Of a stretch of 64,000 nt of DNA, positions 8,498 through 17,271 are shown piece by piece (position 1 is the first letter of the stretch; each line of letters starts with the position of its first letter). The stretch comes from Chryseobacterium aurantiacum (lineage in GTDB: Bacteria > Bacteroidota > Bacteroidia > Flavobacteriales > Weeksellaceae): positions 1,054,001 to 1,118,000 of the forward strand of contig NZ_PXUE01000002.1 in NCBI RefSeq assembly GCF_003020585.1, given 5' to 3'. The notes under the pieces were generated by a model. It did no database searches, had not been told where the DNA came from, and was given only the letters and a program-made list of their open reading frames with translations. The position numbers were made by a program, and so were the translations under genes.

Positions 8498-9916
8498 TTA
8501 ACATTCAGGGACGTTCACTGCAATAGCCAATCCGCCCTCGGAGGTTTCCTTGAAACGGTCACTCATTGACAAAGCTGTTTCCCACATGGTTTGGATAACT
8601 TCATCCAATGTTACTTTAGCCTTGGTAGGATCGCTTTCCAATGCAATATTAGCGGCGGTAATGGCTTTCATGGCTCCCATTGTATTTCTTTCAATACACG
8701 GAATCTGTACAAGGCCCTTGATTGGGTCGCAGGTTAATCCAAGGTGATGTTCCATTGCAATTTCGGCTGCCATCAATACTTGTCCCACGCTTCCCCCTAA
8801 AATTTCGGTAAGTCCGGCTGCTGCCATTGCTGATGAAACTCCAATTTCGGCCTGGCAGCCTCCCATTGCAGCAGAGATGGTCGCATTTTTTTTGAATAAA
8901 GTTCCGATTTCCCCTGCTACCAGTAGAAAACGTACAATATCTTCATCACTTATAGATTCTGTAAAGGCCTGTGAATACATTAAAACTGCAGGAATTACAC
9001 CACTTGCACCATTGGTAGGCGCTGTAATAATTCTTCCGAAGCTTGCATTTTCTTCATTTACTGCCAGTGCAAAACAAGCAATCCATTTATTGATATTGGT
9101 GAAGTTTTCTTCGGCATCAACAACCTGCTGAAACCATTCATCTTTATTTTTATAGATTTTGTCGCCTAATAGTTTTCTGTTGATTCCCGCTGCTCTTCGG
9201 GAAACATTTAATCCGCCGGGAAGAATTCCTTCTTTATTGACCCCTTTATAGATACATTCTTTGATTTGCTGCCAAATATAAAGTGCTTCCTCTCTTGTTT
9301 CTTCCTGAGTTCTCCAGCTTTCTTCGTTGATTAAAATTAAATCTGAAATTTTATCAAATCCTAATCTCTGGCAATATTTTGCAATATCAGAAGCTTTATG
9401 ACAAGGATATAATGTACGTACGCATTGTTTTTCTATGGAGTTTTTTTCCTGGCTTGCGATAAAACCTCCACCTACAGAATAAAAATCCTGAACAAGTTCA
9501 GTCCCATCTTCAAAAACAGCCCTAAATATCATTCCATTAGGATGAAAATCAAGGGATTTTTTCATATTTAAAATCAAGTGATGTCCATAGACAAATGGAA
9601 TTTCTTTCTCACCACCCAGATTAATGGTCTGTGTATCTTTTATGTATGCTATTTTCTCATCAATTTTTGAAGTATTGATGGTCTTGAAGTCTTCGCCATT
9701 TAAACCGAGCATTCCCGCAATATCGGTTCCGTGCCCAATTCCCGTTTTGGCAAGTGAGCCAAAAAATTCAAGAAAAACTTCTTTAACTTCAGCTATTGAT
9801 CTTTCTCTTTTTATAATTCTAATGAACGCAGATGCTGCATTCCATGGTCCCATCGTGTGCGAACTGGACGGGCCTATTCCTACTTTAATAATCTCAAAAA
9901 CCGATATTGATTCCAT
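8498..9916 (-). CDS. sdaA: L-serine ammonia-lyase, iron-sulfur type
   Basis: Deaminates L-serine to pyruvate and ammonia using a [4Fe-4S] cluster. The 472-residue chain is the single-polypeptide form with fused beta and alpha domains. SSSHTMGP at 17-24 is the N-terminal signature. Cluster cysteines are Cys354 (GGCQAEIG), Cys396 (TCDPIKG) and Cys407 (IPCIERN), with spacing 42 and 11 as in the characterised Legionella enzyme. I chose ATG 9916 (MESISVFEI), since an earlier ATG at 9952 adds 12 poorly conserved residues. The ammonium transporter gene lies 97 bases upstream on the same strand, a sensible link between nitrogen release and ammonium movement. Confidence 0.95.
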   Translation of the reverse strand: MESISVFEIIKVGIGPSSSHTMGPWNAASAFIRIIKRERSIAEVKEVFLEFFGSLAKTGIGHGTDIAGMLGLNGEDFKTINTSKIDEKIAYIKDTQTINLGGEKEIPFVYGHHLILNMKKSLDFHPNGMIFRAVFEDGTELVQDFYSVGGGFIASQEKNSIEKQCVRTLYPCHKASDIAKYCQRLGFDKISDLILINEESWRTQEETREEALYIWQQIKECIYKGVNKEGILPGGLNVSRRAAGINRKLLGDKIYKNKDEWFQQVVDAEENFTNINKWIACFALAVNEENASFGRIITAPTNGASGVIPAVLMYSQAFTESISDEDIVRFLLVAGEIGTLFKKNATISAAMGGCQAEIGVSSAMAAAGLTEILGGSVGQVLMAAEIAMEHHLGLTCDPIKGLVQIPCIERNTMGAMKAITAANIALESDPTKAKVTLDEVIQTMWETALSMSDRFKETSEGGLAIAVNVPEC

Positions 9917-10013
9917 AAATGATTCTTCATTTTCCTCAAAGCAAAGATACATGATAAATCTTAATAAAAATCAGGTTTCAGCAGGGATTAATGATAATTT
10001 AAGAATGAAAAAA

Positions 10014-11357
10014 TCATTGGAGACTCTCTTCATGCTGAGAAAGATCAAGGCCTTTATTTTCAGAATCTTCGGAAACCCTTAGCGTAATAATAGAATCTGT
10101 AATTTTATATAAAAGCAGGGATCCAAAAAAGGTAAAGATCGAAACCAGAAGCAGGGCTGCCATATGATGAAGAAATACCTCAACACCTCCATGCAGCAGA
10201 CTTGCATTTTCGCCATGCGCAAAAATAGCAGTCAGGATCATTCCCATAATTCCGCCCACACCGTGACAGGCAAAAACATCAAGGGTGTCATCAATCTTTT
10301 TTAAAACTCTCCAATTAACCATCACATTAGAAACAATGGCGGAAATAAAACCTATAAAAAGGCTTTCCTGAATGCTGACAAATCCACATCCGGGAGTAAT
10401 GGCTACCAGCCCCACCACAGCACCTATGCAGGCTCCTAATGCAGAAACACTTCTTCCATTGATTCTATCGAAGAATATCCAGGTGATCATTGCTGAAGCA
10501 GAGGCTATCGTAGTTGTTCCAAAGGCTGTGGCTGCAGAGGCTGAAGCACTTAATGCTGATCCGGCATTAAATCCAAACCAACCAAACCACAGCATTCCTG
10601 TACCCAAAAGCACATAAGGAATATTAGACGGTTCATGATGGGGCATTTTCCTATTTCCTAGAACCAAGGCGCCTGCAAGTGCTGCAAAACCGGCACTCAT
10701 ATGCACCACGGTTCCCCCTGCAAAATCTTTTACTCCAAAATATTTATTCAGGAGACCATCAGGATGCCAAACCATATGGCAAAGTGGCGTATAAATGAAA
10801 AGGGAGAAAAGAACAATAAATAAAAGATAGGAAATGAAGCGAACTCTTTCTGCAAAAGAACCTGTAATAATTGCAGGAGTAATAACTGCAAACTTCATCT
10901 GAAACAGTGCAAAAAGAATAAAAGGAATGGTAGAAGCCATCATTTTATGAGGGAAGACTCCCACTCCATTAAAGAACGGATAGCTTAGCGGATTTCCTAT
11001 AATCCCATAATGTTTCCCGTTTATATTAAATCCTAAGGACTCACCAAAAGATAAGGAGAAGCCAACAACGATCCATAAAATCGAGATAACCCCCAAAGCA
11101 ATAAAGCTTTGCAGCATGGTGGAAATCACATTTTTCTTACCAACCATTCCTCCATAGAAAAAGGAAAGGCCGGGAGTCATCAGTAAAACAAGGCCTGCCG
11201 CTGCAAGAATCCATGCTACGTCCGCACCTACAATTTTGTCTTCGCCTAGGAATTCACCGGAATTGATAACCTCTGAAGTCGGGCTCCAGAATAAACCACC
11301 AATTGCCACAAGGGCAACAATAGAGAACGAAACGATCCATTTTAATCCTATTTTCAT
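10014..11357 (-). CDS. amt: Ammonium transporter (Amt family)
   Basis: Inner-membrane ammonium channel, 447 residues, with an N-terminal signal-like helix and about eleven membrane segments. Conserved Amt elements are FYGGMVGKKN, the first pore histidine in HMSAGFAALAGA, CIGAVVGLVAITPG, and the second pore histidine in ACHGVGGIMG. No GlnK/PII gene lies beside it, unlike in many bacteria. Upstream on the minus strand is TAAATTTG, close to the Bacteroidota -7 consensus. It may be co-transcribed with the serine deaminase downstream, though the 97-base gap leaves room for a separate promoter. Confidence 0.95.
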   Translation of the reverse strand: MKIGLKWIVSFSIVALVAIGGLFWSPTSEVINSGEFLGEDKIVGADVAWILAAAGLVLLMTPGLSFFYGGMVGKKNVISTMLQSFIALGVISILWIVVGFSLSFGESLGFNINGKHYGIIGNPLSYPFFNGVGVFPHKMMASTIPFILFALFQMKFAVITPAIITGSFAERVRFISYLLFIVLFSLFIYTPLCHMVWHPDGLLNKYFGVKDFAGGTVVHMSAGFAALAGALVLGNRKMPHHEPSNIPYVLLGTGMLWFGWFGFNAGSALSASASAATAFGTTTIASASAMITWIFFDRINGRSVSALGACIGAVVGLVAITPGCGFVSIQESLFIGFISAIVSNVMVNWRVLKKIDDTLDVFACHGVGGIMGMILTAIFAHGENASLLHGGVEVFLHHMAALLLVSIFTFFGSLLLYKITDSIITLRVSEDSENKGLDLSQHEESLQ

Positions 11358-11460
11358 AAAATTTCATATTTAACCCTATCAAATTTAAACATAAAACCTT
11401 ACAAAAATGCATTTTTAACAAATCAACCCTATAAAAAAACTATCCAACCAATAATATTAT

Positions 11461-12108
11461 CTATTTTTCCTGAAACACTTCACTTAGTATTTTGGAAACT
11501 TCCTTGGATTTGGTAGCGGGAAATAAGTGAGTTCCACCTTTAATTACATAGTCTGGTTTTGAGTAGCGCACTGGAAAAACAATATCCTTATCTCCCAATA
11601 TCTGGATCACCTTTGGATTTTCCTCAAATTTCCATTCGGAAACTTTCTCTACAGACCATTTTAAATAATAAGGATCTCTGACTTTGAAATATTGTAAAAG
11701 TTTTGGATTTTTGGGATCAAAAAGTTTTCGTACTAAGGCATATACACTGGCGGCCTTGGTATTAAACAACCCTACAGGAAGCATTCTGGGGATCTTTGTT
11801 ACTTCACCGGTCTTGATAAATTTAGACTTTTCTTTATCTGATTTGATACTTCCCAGGATAACTACTTTTTCTGCAGGCTTCAGCTGATTGATCTCCTGCA
11901 CCATAATTCCTCCAAAAGAATATCCCAGGAGACAAAATGGTTCTGAAGCATCAACCTTCTCTGCCATTCGTTCTACATAAGCATGAAAAGGTTCATCTTT
12001 TTCAGGAATGAGCCAATCTATAAAAACCAATTCATAATCCTTAGGAAACTCTATTCTTTCAAGCACCTTAAAGTCTGCTCCAAGACCGCTTACAATATAA
12101 ATTTTCAT
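11461..12108 (-). CDS. Alpha/beta hydrolase
   Basis: A 215-residue cytoplasmic protein with the nucleophile elbow GYSFGG (Ser64), the acid in ILGDKDIVFP, and the catalytic histidine in KGGTHLFPA near the C-terminus, so the Ser-Asp-His triad is complete. The short length and absence of a signal peptide suit a small esterase or lipase-like hydrolase. The physiological substrate is unknown. It stands alone between the amt promoter region and the YceI pair, all on the minus strand. Confidence 0.85.
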   Translation of the reverse strand: MKIYIVSGLGADFKVLERIEFPKDYELVFIDWLIPEKDEPFHAYVERMAEKVDASEPFCLLGYSFGGIMVQEINQLKPAEKVVILGSIKSDKEKSKFIKTGEVTKIPRMLPVGLFNTKAASVYALVRKLFDPKNPKLLQYFKVRDPYYLKWSVEKVSEWKFEENPKVIQILGDKDIVFPVRYSKPDYVIKGGTHLFPATKSKEVSKILSEVFQEK

Positions 12109-12251
12109 AGTACTAAATTATAAAAAATACGGTAAAAGGAAATGGTTTACATCTAAAGAATATGATTAATCTGAAAGAATATTTCTAGTGTTTATTTTCT
12201 GACAAACCTAGATTTTATCTTAGGGTTTAACCCTTAGCTGACGAATTTCCA

Positions 12252-12289
12252 CAAAAAAAAGAGCAGCTCATTAGAACCGCTCATTTTTT
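12252..12289 (-). terminator. Probable terminator after YceI gene
   Basis: GAGC (12261-12264) can pair with GCTC (12279-12282), flanked by an A run and a T run. The stem is short, so this is a weaker call than the others here. Confidence 0.45.
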
Positions 12290-12308
12290 ATCAATATAGT
12301 ATTTAATC

Positions 12309-12938
12309 TTATTTTTTCTTTTTAACAGGAACTCTGTTATCGTTATCCAGAAGTTCTGTAGAAACTTTAAACTGAATATCCATTTCATTCTTGATGAAAT
12401 AATCTTTTAATGAAGATTGATAGAACACCTTAAAGTCTCTTCTGTTCAGAGAGAATTTAGCAGACTCAATAGATGTTGTAAACTGAGTAACATAGACATT
12501 CGCAGGGAAAGAGATTGTTTTTCTCACTCCTTTAAGGGTAAGGTCTCCGTATACGGTAGAATTGTACTCACTGTTTGCTAAAGGAATAATTTTAGTCAAA
12601 TGGAACTTGGCTACAGGGAATTTTTTTACTTCAAAGAAGTTGGTACTTTTCAGGTCATTAGTAAGCTTGATCTGATCTTCATCAGAAACATCTCCTGCCA
12701 TCATACTTCTCATATCTATTATAAATTCTCCGTCTACCAAAACGGTGTGGTCAAAGTTGAACTTCCCGCTCTTCAGTTTTACAGTTCCAGAATGTGAGGA
12801 AGCTTGGGTTTTTACAACCTTATATCCCCACCATCTGATCTCTGATGAAGTCACCTTTGATACCTTATCAAATTTCTTTTGAGCAGAAACAAATGATATA
12901 CTTGCGCACACCATAGCAAACAATAGTAATCTTTTCAT
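12309..12938 (-). CDS. YceI-family protein
   Basis: A 209-residue secreted protein with signal peptide (MKRLLLFAMVCASISFVSAQ) and a YceI fold, an eight-stranded barrel that binds amphiphiles such as polyisoprenoids. Family marks include KVVKTQASSHSGTVKLKSG, the FEVKKFPVAKFHL stretch, and LTLKGVRKTISFP. It ends in a lysine-rich tail (VPVKKKK). It is a paralogue of the next gene upstream, with which it shares the motif order. A terminator-like hairpin between them suggests separate transcripts. Ligand unknown. Confidence 0.9.
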   Translation of the reverse strand: MKRLLLFAMVCASISFVSAQKKFDKVSKVTSSEIRWWGYKVVKTQASSHSGTVKLKSGKFNFDHTVLVDGEFIIDMRSMMAGDVSDEDQIKLTNDLKSTNFFEVKKFPVAKFHLTKIIPLANSEYNSTVYGDLTLKGVRKTISFPANVYVTQFTTSIESAKFSLNRRDFKVFYQSSLKDYFIKNEMDIQFKVSTELLDNDNRVPVKKKK

Positions 12939-12970
12939 TCTTTTTTATTTACAATTCAACAAAAATAAAA

Positions 12971-12995
12971 AAAAGTGTAGAACTTCTACACTTTT
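12971..12995. terminator. Terminator between the two YceI genes
   Basis: AAAAGTGTAGAA and TTCTACACTTTT form a perfect inverted repeat, flanked by A-rich sequence on the left that is a T run on the minus strand. Confidence 0.85.
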
Positions 12996-13016
12996 AATAA
13001 TCTTTTTTTGATTAAT

Positions 13017-13583
13017 TTATTGAGCAGTCACCTTAACTAGCATATCAATATCATCTTTCACAAAAACATCCTGCATTGTAGACTTGTAAGCTACATCAAA
13101 TTTCTGTCTGTCGAAAGAGAATTTGTTAGATACTAAACTTACTACTCCTTTGCTGTAAGAAATCTTAGCCGGGAAAGTAACCGGGCTTGTTTTTCCTTTT
13201 AAAGTAAGGGTTCCTGTTACTAAAGAATTATAAACTTTATCGTTGTTTTTCTTTACTCCTGTAATTTTAAAAGTAGCAGTAGGGAATTTTTCAACTTCAA
13301 AGAAGTCACCATTCTTAAGGTGTCCGTTTAATTTTTGCTGATACTCTCCTGTAAGGTCAGTAGCATTAATAGAAGTCATATCCAATACGAAGCTTCCTCC
13401 TACAAGTTGGTTTCCTTTCATAACCATGTCTCCAGACTTCACTTTTACAGTTCCGTCGTGAGAACTTGCCTCAGATTTTGCCACTTTATATCCCCACCAG
13501 TGAACATCAGATGCAACTACTTTTTTGGACTGTCCGAAAGCTAAACCACCAGCTAAAACTGCTAATAAAAATATTTTTTTCAT
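13017..13583 (-). CDS. YceI-family protein
   Basis: A 188-residue secreted YceI protein: signal peptide (MKKIFLLAVLAGGLAFGQ), then KVAKSEASSHDGTVKVKSG, FEVEKFPTATFKITG and LTLKGKTSPVTFPA, all matching its downstream paralogue. Length is typical of the family. The pair probably arose by tandem duplication. It is separated from the glucokinase-family gene by a promoter-sized gap and a terminator. The biochemical role in Bacteroidota is not established. Confidence 0.9.
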   Translation of the reverse strand: MKKIFLLAVLAGGLAFGQSKKVVASDVHWWGYKVAKSEASSHDGTVKVKSGDMVMKGNQLVGGSFVLDMTSINATDLTGEYQQKLNGHLKNGDFFEVEKFPTATFKITGVKKNNDKVYNSLVTGTLTLKGKTSPVTFPAKISYSKGVVSLVSNKFSFDRQKFDVAYKSTMQDVFVKDDIDMLVKVTAQ

Positions 13584-13691
13584 TGATAGAATTGTTTACT
13601 TATTTATTGATGCAAATGTAGCCATCTTATTTGATAGATTTCATTGATGTATATCAAGAAAATTAATTATTTTCATGAATAATATCATCCT

Positions 13692-13718
13692 ATAAAAAAA
13701 CTCCGAATTTCTTCGGAG
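13692..13718 (-). terminator. Terminator after glucokinase-family gene
   Basis: CTCCGAA (13701-13707) pairs with TTCGGAG (13712-13718) around TTTC, preceded by seven As, which are a T run on the minus strand. Confidence 0.9.
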
Positions 13719-13724
13719 CTCTCT

Positions 13725-14774
13725 TTATTCTTGATAGTAGGCTGTATAAAGTGCCATACCTTTTAATGCAGTGTGATTTTGCTTGACCAGATAGATCGGG
13801 ATGTTTCTAAGCATTCCCTCCATTTTATCACTGATCTTGAATTTTTCATAAAATTTAGTCTTATCAACATATTCTATGACCATCTGAGGGATATCCCCTG
13901 CAATCAGTAATCCTCCGGTTGCTTTCAGTTTTAAGGTCAGGTTATTGGCTTCTCTTGCCAAAAACTCCAGGAAAGTATCTAAAGCGATTTTGCAGATTAA
14001 AACATTATCTTCTACTGCCGCTCTGTAAAGTTCCTGAGCGAAGTTTCCGTTAGTAAGACGTTCTCCCAGCCATTCCGGTTCAGGATGTCTTTTCACATCT
14101 CTTAAGAATCTATAGATATTAAATAGTCCTGTCTTGGAAAGTACATTTTCCCAACTTACAATTCCATAGATGTTATTTAAGAATTGATAGAACTCAACTT
14201 CTACATTGGTTCTTGGTGAAAACTCAGAATGTCCTCCCTCCGTTGCAAAAGGCCTTAGGTTTTTCCCGTCAAAGAAATATCCTGCCTCTCCAAGTCCGTT
14301 TCCGGGTGCAAGGATTGCAACATTTCCTTTTTCAAGATGGCCGCTGGTATAGATTGCTTCAAGATCACTGTCTTCAAGAAGAGCCATTCCGTAAGCAGAT
14401 GCTTCCATATCATTCAGCATATCTACTTTCTCGAAGCCGAAGTCTCTTTTAAACTCTTCAACGTCTAAGTTCCAGCCCAATCTTGCAGGGCTACTTTTAC
14501 CGTCAATAACCGGTCCCGGCACTGCCATTCCCAGACGTTGTACATTCTCAAGCTGATTGTCCTGGATAAACTTTCTTAGAATATCATTAAAGGAAGCATA
14601 TTCCTTGGTAGAATATGTATTTTGAATTTTTATCTCAAGACCTCCGTTACCGGAAACGAAATAGCCTAAGATTGTTACATCTTCACGGAGGCTTGCCCCA
14701 ATGATAGAAACATTATCATTATTACTGTTCTCTACTCCTGGTAAATAAAGTGGAAATTTTGGATTCAGAATCAT
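13725..14774 (-). CDS. Glucokinase-family protein (ROK/Glk type), altered phosphate loop
   Basis: A 349-residue cytoplasmic protein of the Glk family, which phosphorylates glucose with ATP. Recognisable parts are AVPGPVIDGK, the sugar-site LNDMEASAYG with the catalytic Asp, the second phosphate motif APGNGLGEAG, and EGGHSEFSP. The N-terminal phosphate-1 motif, normally GDIGGTNxR, reads IIGASLREDV here, without the Asp or the GGT. So ATP handling may differ or the protein may have another role. I chose ATG 14774 (MILNPKFPLYLPG), since the -7 box TATATTTG lies at 14790-14797, inside any longer reading. Confidence 0.75.
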   Translation of the reverse strand: MILNPKFPLYLPGVENSNNDNVSIIGASLREDVTILGYFVSGNGGLEIKIQNTYSTKEYASFNDILRKFIQDNQLENVQRLGMAVPGPVIDGKSSPARLGWNLDVEEFKRDFGFEKVDMLNDMEASAYGMALLEDSDLEAIYTSGHLEKGNVAILAPGNGLGEAGYFFDGKNLRPFATEGGHSEFSPRTNVEVEFYQFLNNIYGIVSWENVLSKTGLFNIYRFLRDVKRHPEPEWLGERLTNGNFAQELYRAAVEDNVLICKIALDTFLEFLAREANNLTLKLKATGGLLIAGDIPQMVIEYVDKTKFYEKFKISDKMEGMLRNIPIYLVKQNHTALKGMALYTAYYQE

Positions 14775-14789
14775 AACCTCAAATTTTAC

Positions 14790-14797
14790 CAAATATA
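14790..14797 (-). promoter_or_regulatory. -7 box of glucokinase-family gene
   Basis: Minus-strand TATATTTG matches TAnnTTTG exactly and lies 15 bases before the ATG at 14774. No convincing -33 TTTG was seen. Confidence 0.5.
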
Positions 14798-14827
14798 ATA
14801 ATTGTTTTCGTAAATCCTGCACAGAAC

Positions 14828-14860
14828 AAAAAAACCTTTCCACTTTCGTGAAAAGGTTTT
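14828..14860 (-). terminator. Terminator after beta-barrel gene
   Basis: AAAACCTTTCCAC and GTGAAAAGGTTTT pair around TTTC with one mismatch. The A run at the left acts as the T tract on the minus strand. Confidence 0.85.
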
Positions 14861-14890
14861 GGTTAATAATTGTTTATATATTAAATCTAA

Positions 14891-15454
14891 CTACTTTCCT
14901 AATGGAATATTATAACCGAATCCTACTCCGATATTCCCCACATTATAGTCCTGACCAACTAAATCTCCTTTTGTTCCTACAAAAACCTTTTGGTATTGTA
15001 CGAAGAAGTTCCAGTCTCTGTTGTGGTATCCGATCTCCGGTTTAATGTAGAAACCACCATTGGCTCTTTCTACATTTGTGTTGGAAGCTACTGTTTTATC
15101 TCCAACCAAGAACCCGTATCCTAAGTCAGTTCCAAAATAGAAACCAGTTTGCTTTGGATAAATTCTTACTAAAGCTGCTACAGGAACTACTCCTACATCA
15201 TTATTTTTATAACCGTTATTTTCTTTTCCAAAATAGTGAGTATATCCTGTTGCGATACCTAAACCAAACCCAGGAGTAATCAAGTTCTGATAAGCAACAT
15301 CCACTCCTACTGCAGCGGAAAGATTATCTGAGGGAACTGCCAAACCAACATTCGCACCTACCTTGATCATATTAGTCATTTTTGAGTCCTGTGCGCTTGC
15401 TATACCTGCTGTTAAAATTCCAGCTAGCAATATTGCTTGTTTAAACATTTTCAT
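14891..15454 (-). CDS. Small outer-membrane beta-barrel protein
   Basis: A 187-residue protein with signal peptide (MKMFKQAILLAGILTAGIASAQ) and alternating amphipathic strands rich in Gly, Tyr and Phe, consistent with an eight-stranded outer-membrane barrel of the OmpW/porin-like type (FGLGIATGYTHYFG, GFYFGTDLGYGFLVG, NIGVGFGYNIPLG). Barrels of this size usually act as structural or small-solute proteins, and no ligand can be inferred. It has its own terminator and a 388-base upstream gap that should hold its promoter. Confidence 0.8.
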   Translation of the reverse strand: MKMFKQAILLAGILTAGIASAQDSKMTNMIKVGANVGLAVPSDNLSAAVGVDVAYQNLITPGFGLGIATGYTHYFGKENNGYKNNDVGVVPVAALVRIYPKQTGFYFGTDLGYGFLVGDKTVASNTNVERANGGFYIKPEIGYHNRDWNFFVQYQKVFVGTKGDLVGQDYNVGNIGVGFGYNIPLGK

Positions 15455-15842
15455 AACTCTAATTTTTTAAATTTTACTAAACAAGAGGATGTAAAAATCG
15501 TGCCAAGCAAGGGTTTATTTGTTGTTTTAACACTCGATTAAATCATAAAACAATGAATATCAATAGGTTATTTTTAACTAAATTTAAATGTTTGTTTAAC
15601 AAAAATTATCAAAAAAGGAGTTAAAAAAAGTAGAATTAAAGAAAAAAATGGTCAAAATTAGAAATGGAAAACTATATTGTAAGATAAACAGGATGCAGAA
15701 TAGCATTTGGGGAAAACAAAGAGTATCTAGTTTTAGGCTCCAGCGTATCATACTAGTGTATAAAATAATATTAACAAACCTTAACCCGTTGTTATTTTAA
15801 CCTTATCCTTTCTATTTCATCAAAAAAATAAATGATCTCACC
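15455..15842. other. 388-base intergenic region, divergent
   Basis: Divergent promoter region for the beta-barrel gene (minus) and the DUF1800 gene (plus). It is AT-rich with several A/T runs. A 50-codon frame from ATG near 15648 has no supporting feature. I see no RNA gene or repeat. Confidence 0.5.
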
Positions 15843-17222
15843 ATGGCTGATTCATTATTAAAGAACAAGCATCTTCTTTGGCGAGCCGGCTTCGGTATCG
15901 GCATCAATCAAATCGACGATTTGAAAAATAAAAACATTAAAACGTTGATGAATGAACTATTTAAAGAAGACCATTTTAGTGAGGTTACCTATGACACTCC
16001 CGACATAGATTCAACAGCGGATTATATGAACAGTACGGCTCCGGCTGAAAAGAAAAAGGAAATGCAGCGGATTAACAGGGAGCAAAACAATGAACTGAAC
16101 CTCAATTTTCTTGATAAAATAGTAAACAGCAAGGAGCAAATGAGAGAAAAGATGGCTTTTTTCTGGCATGGGCATTTTGCATCTAGGGTTGTGAACCCAA
16201 AATTCAACCAAAAGCTTTTAAATACAATCCGAAAAAATGCTTTGGGAAATTTTAAAGAGCTGCTTTTTGAAGTAAGCCAATCGCCCGCAATGCTTAATTT
16301 TCTGAACAATCAACAGAACAAAAAAGATCACCCCAATGAAAACTTTGCCCGTGAAGTAATGGAACTTTTTACGATGGGGAGAGGAAATTATACTGAAAAA
16401 GATGTGAGAGAAGGGGCCAGAGCATTTACAGGCTGGAGCTATGATAAAGAGGGAAATTTCAAGGAAAGAAAAAATCAGCACGATGAGGGAACGAAGACTT
16501 TCTTAGGCAAGACAGGTAATTTTGACGGAAGTGATGCTTTAAACATTATTCTTGAGCAAAAGGCTACCGCCCAATTTATTACCACTAAAATCTATAGGTT
16601 TTTTGTGAATGAAAATGTTGATCAAGACATAATCAGTAGACTTAGTTCCAACTTCTACAGTTCTGGTTATGATATTAAGAAACTAATGACTGAAATATTT
16701 TCAAGCTCATGGTTTTATGACCAGAAAAACATAGGAAACAGAATAAAATCTCCTGTAGAACTAATGGCCGGAATGATGCGGATCCTTCCAATGCAGATTC
16801 AAAATCCTGAAAACCTCATCGTTTACCAAAAATTATTAGGGCAAATGTTACTTTACCCACCCAATGTTTCAGGCTGGCCCAACGGAAAATCCTGGATTGA
16901 TAGTTCTACATTGATGCTAAGACTCCAGATTCCACAGATATGGTCTGGCTTGCGACCATTAGAATACAGCCCGAGACAGGATGATGACATTGATATGGGA
17001 ATGAAATCTAAGGAAACAGCCTTAAATAAAACCTTTAAAAATCCCAATATTATCATAGACTGGGATCGTTTAGATAAAATATTCGCTCATAAAAACTGTG
17101 AAGATTATCTGATTCAAAATGCTCAAAGTCTGGATATTAAGACGGTAAATAATTTCTCTGACAAGAGTTTAAAGATGAATGTTATCAACCTTATGTCTAC
17201 CCCGGAATATCAGTTAATGTAA
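15843..17222 (+). CDS. DUF1800 family protein
   Basis: A 459-residue protein of the DUF1800 family. The N-terminal LLWRAGFGI, the conserved MAFFWHGHFAS, NFAREVMELFTMGRGNYTE, and the FTGWSYD and PPNVSGWPNG stretches are all family marks. These proteins occur widely next to DUF1501 genes in Bacteroidota and other phyla. Their role is not firmly known, though they may concern exported polymers or cell-surface assembly. No signal peptide is obvious. It is followed after 49 bases by a DUF1501 gene, the usual partner, so the two should be co-transcribed. Confidence 0.9.
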   Translation: MADSLLKNKHLLWRAGFGIGINQIDDLKNKNIKTLMNELFKEDHFSEVTYDTPDIDSTADYMNSTAPAEKKKEMQRINREQNNELNLNFLDKIVNSKEQMREKMAFFWHGHFASRVVNPKFNQKLLNTIRKNALGNFKELLFEVSQSPAMLNFLNNQQNKKDHPNENFAREVMELFTMGRGNYTEKDVREGARAFTGWSYDKEGNFKERKNQHDEGTKTFLGKTGNFDGSDALNIILEQKATAQFITTKIYRFFVNENVDQDIISRLSSNFYSSGYDIKKLMTEIFSSSWFYDQKNIGNRIKSPVELMAGMMRILPMQIQNPENLIVYQKLLGQMLLYPPNVSGWPNGKSWIDSSTLMLRLQIPQIWSGLRPLEYSPRQDDDIDMGMKSKETALNKTFKNPNIIIDWDRLDKIFAHKNCEDYLIQNAQSLDIKTVNNFSDKSLKMNVINLMSTPEYQLM

Positions 17223-17271
17223 ACATGGAAATAGCAACTCTATCTATCACCTACGCTCTAAATAAAATGCT

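Noticed and set aside
15648..15800. A 50-codon reading frame in the gap before the DUF1800 gene
   Set aside because: No promoter, no recognisable composition of a small protein, and no support other than the open frame.
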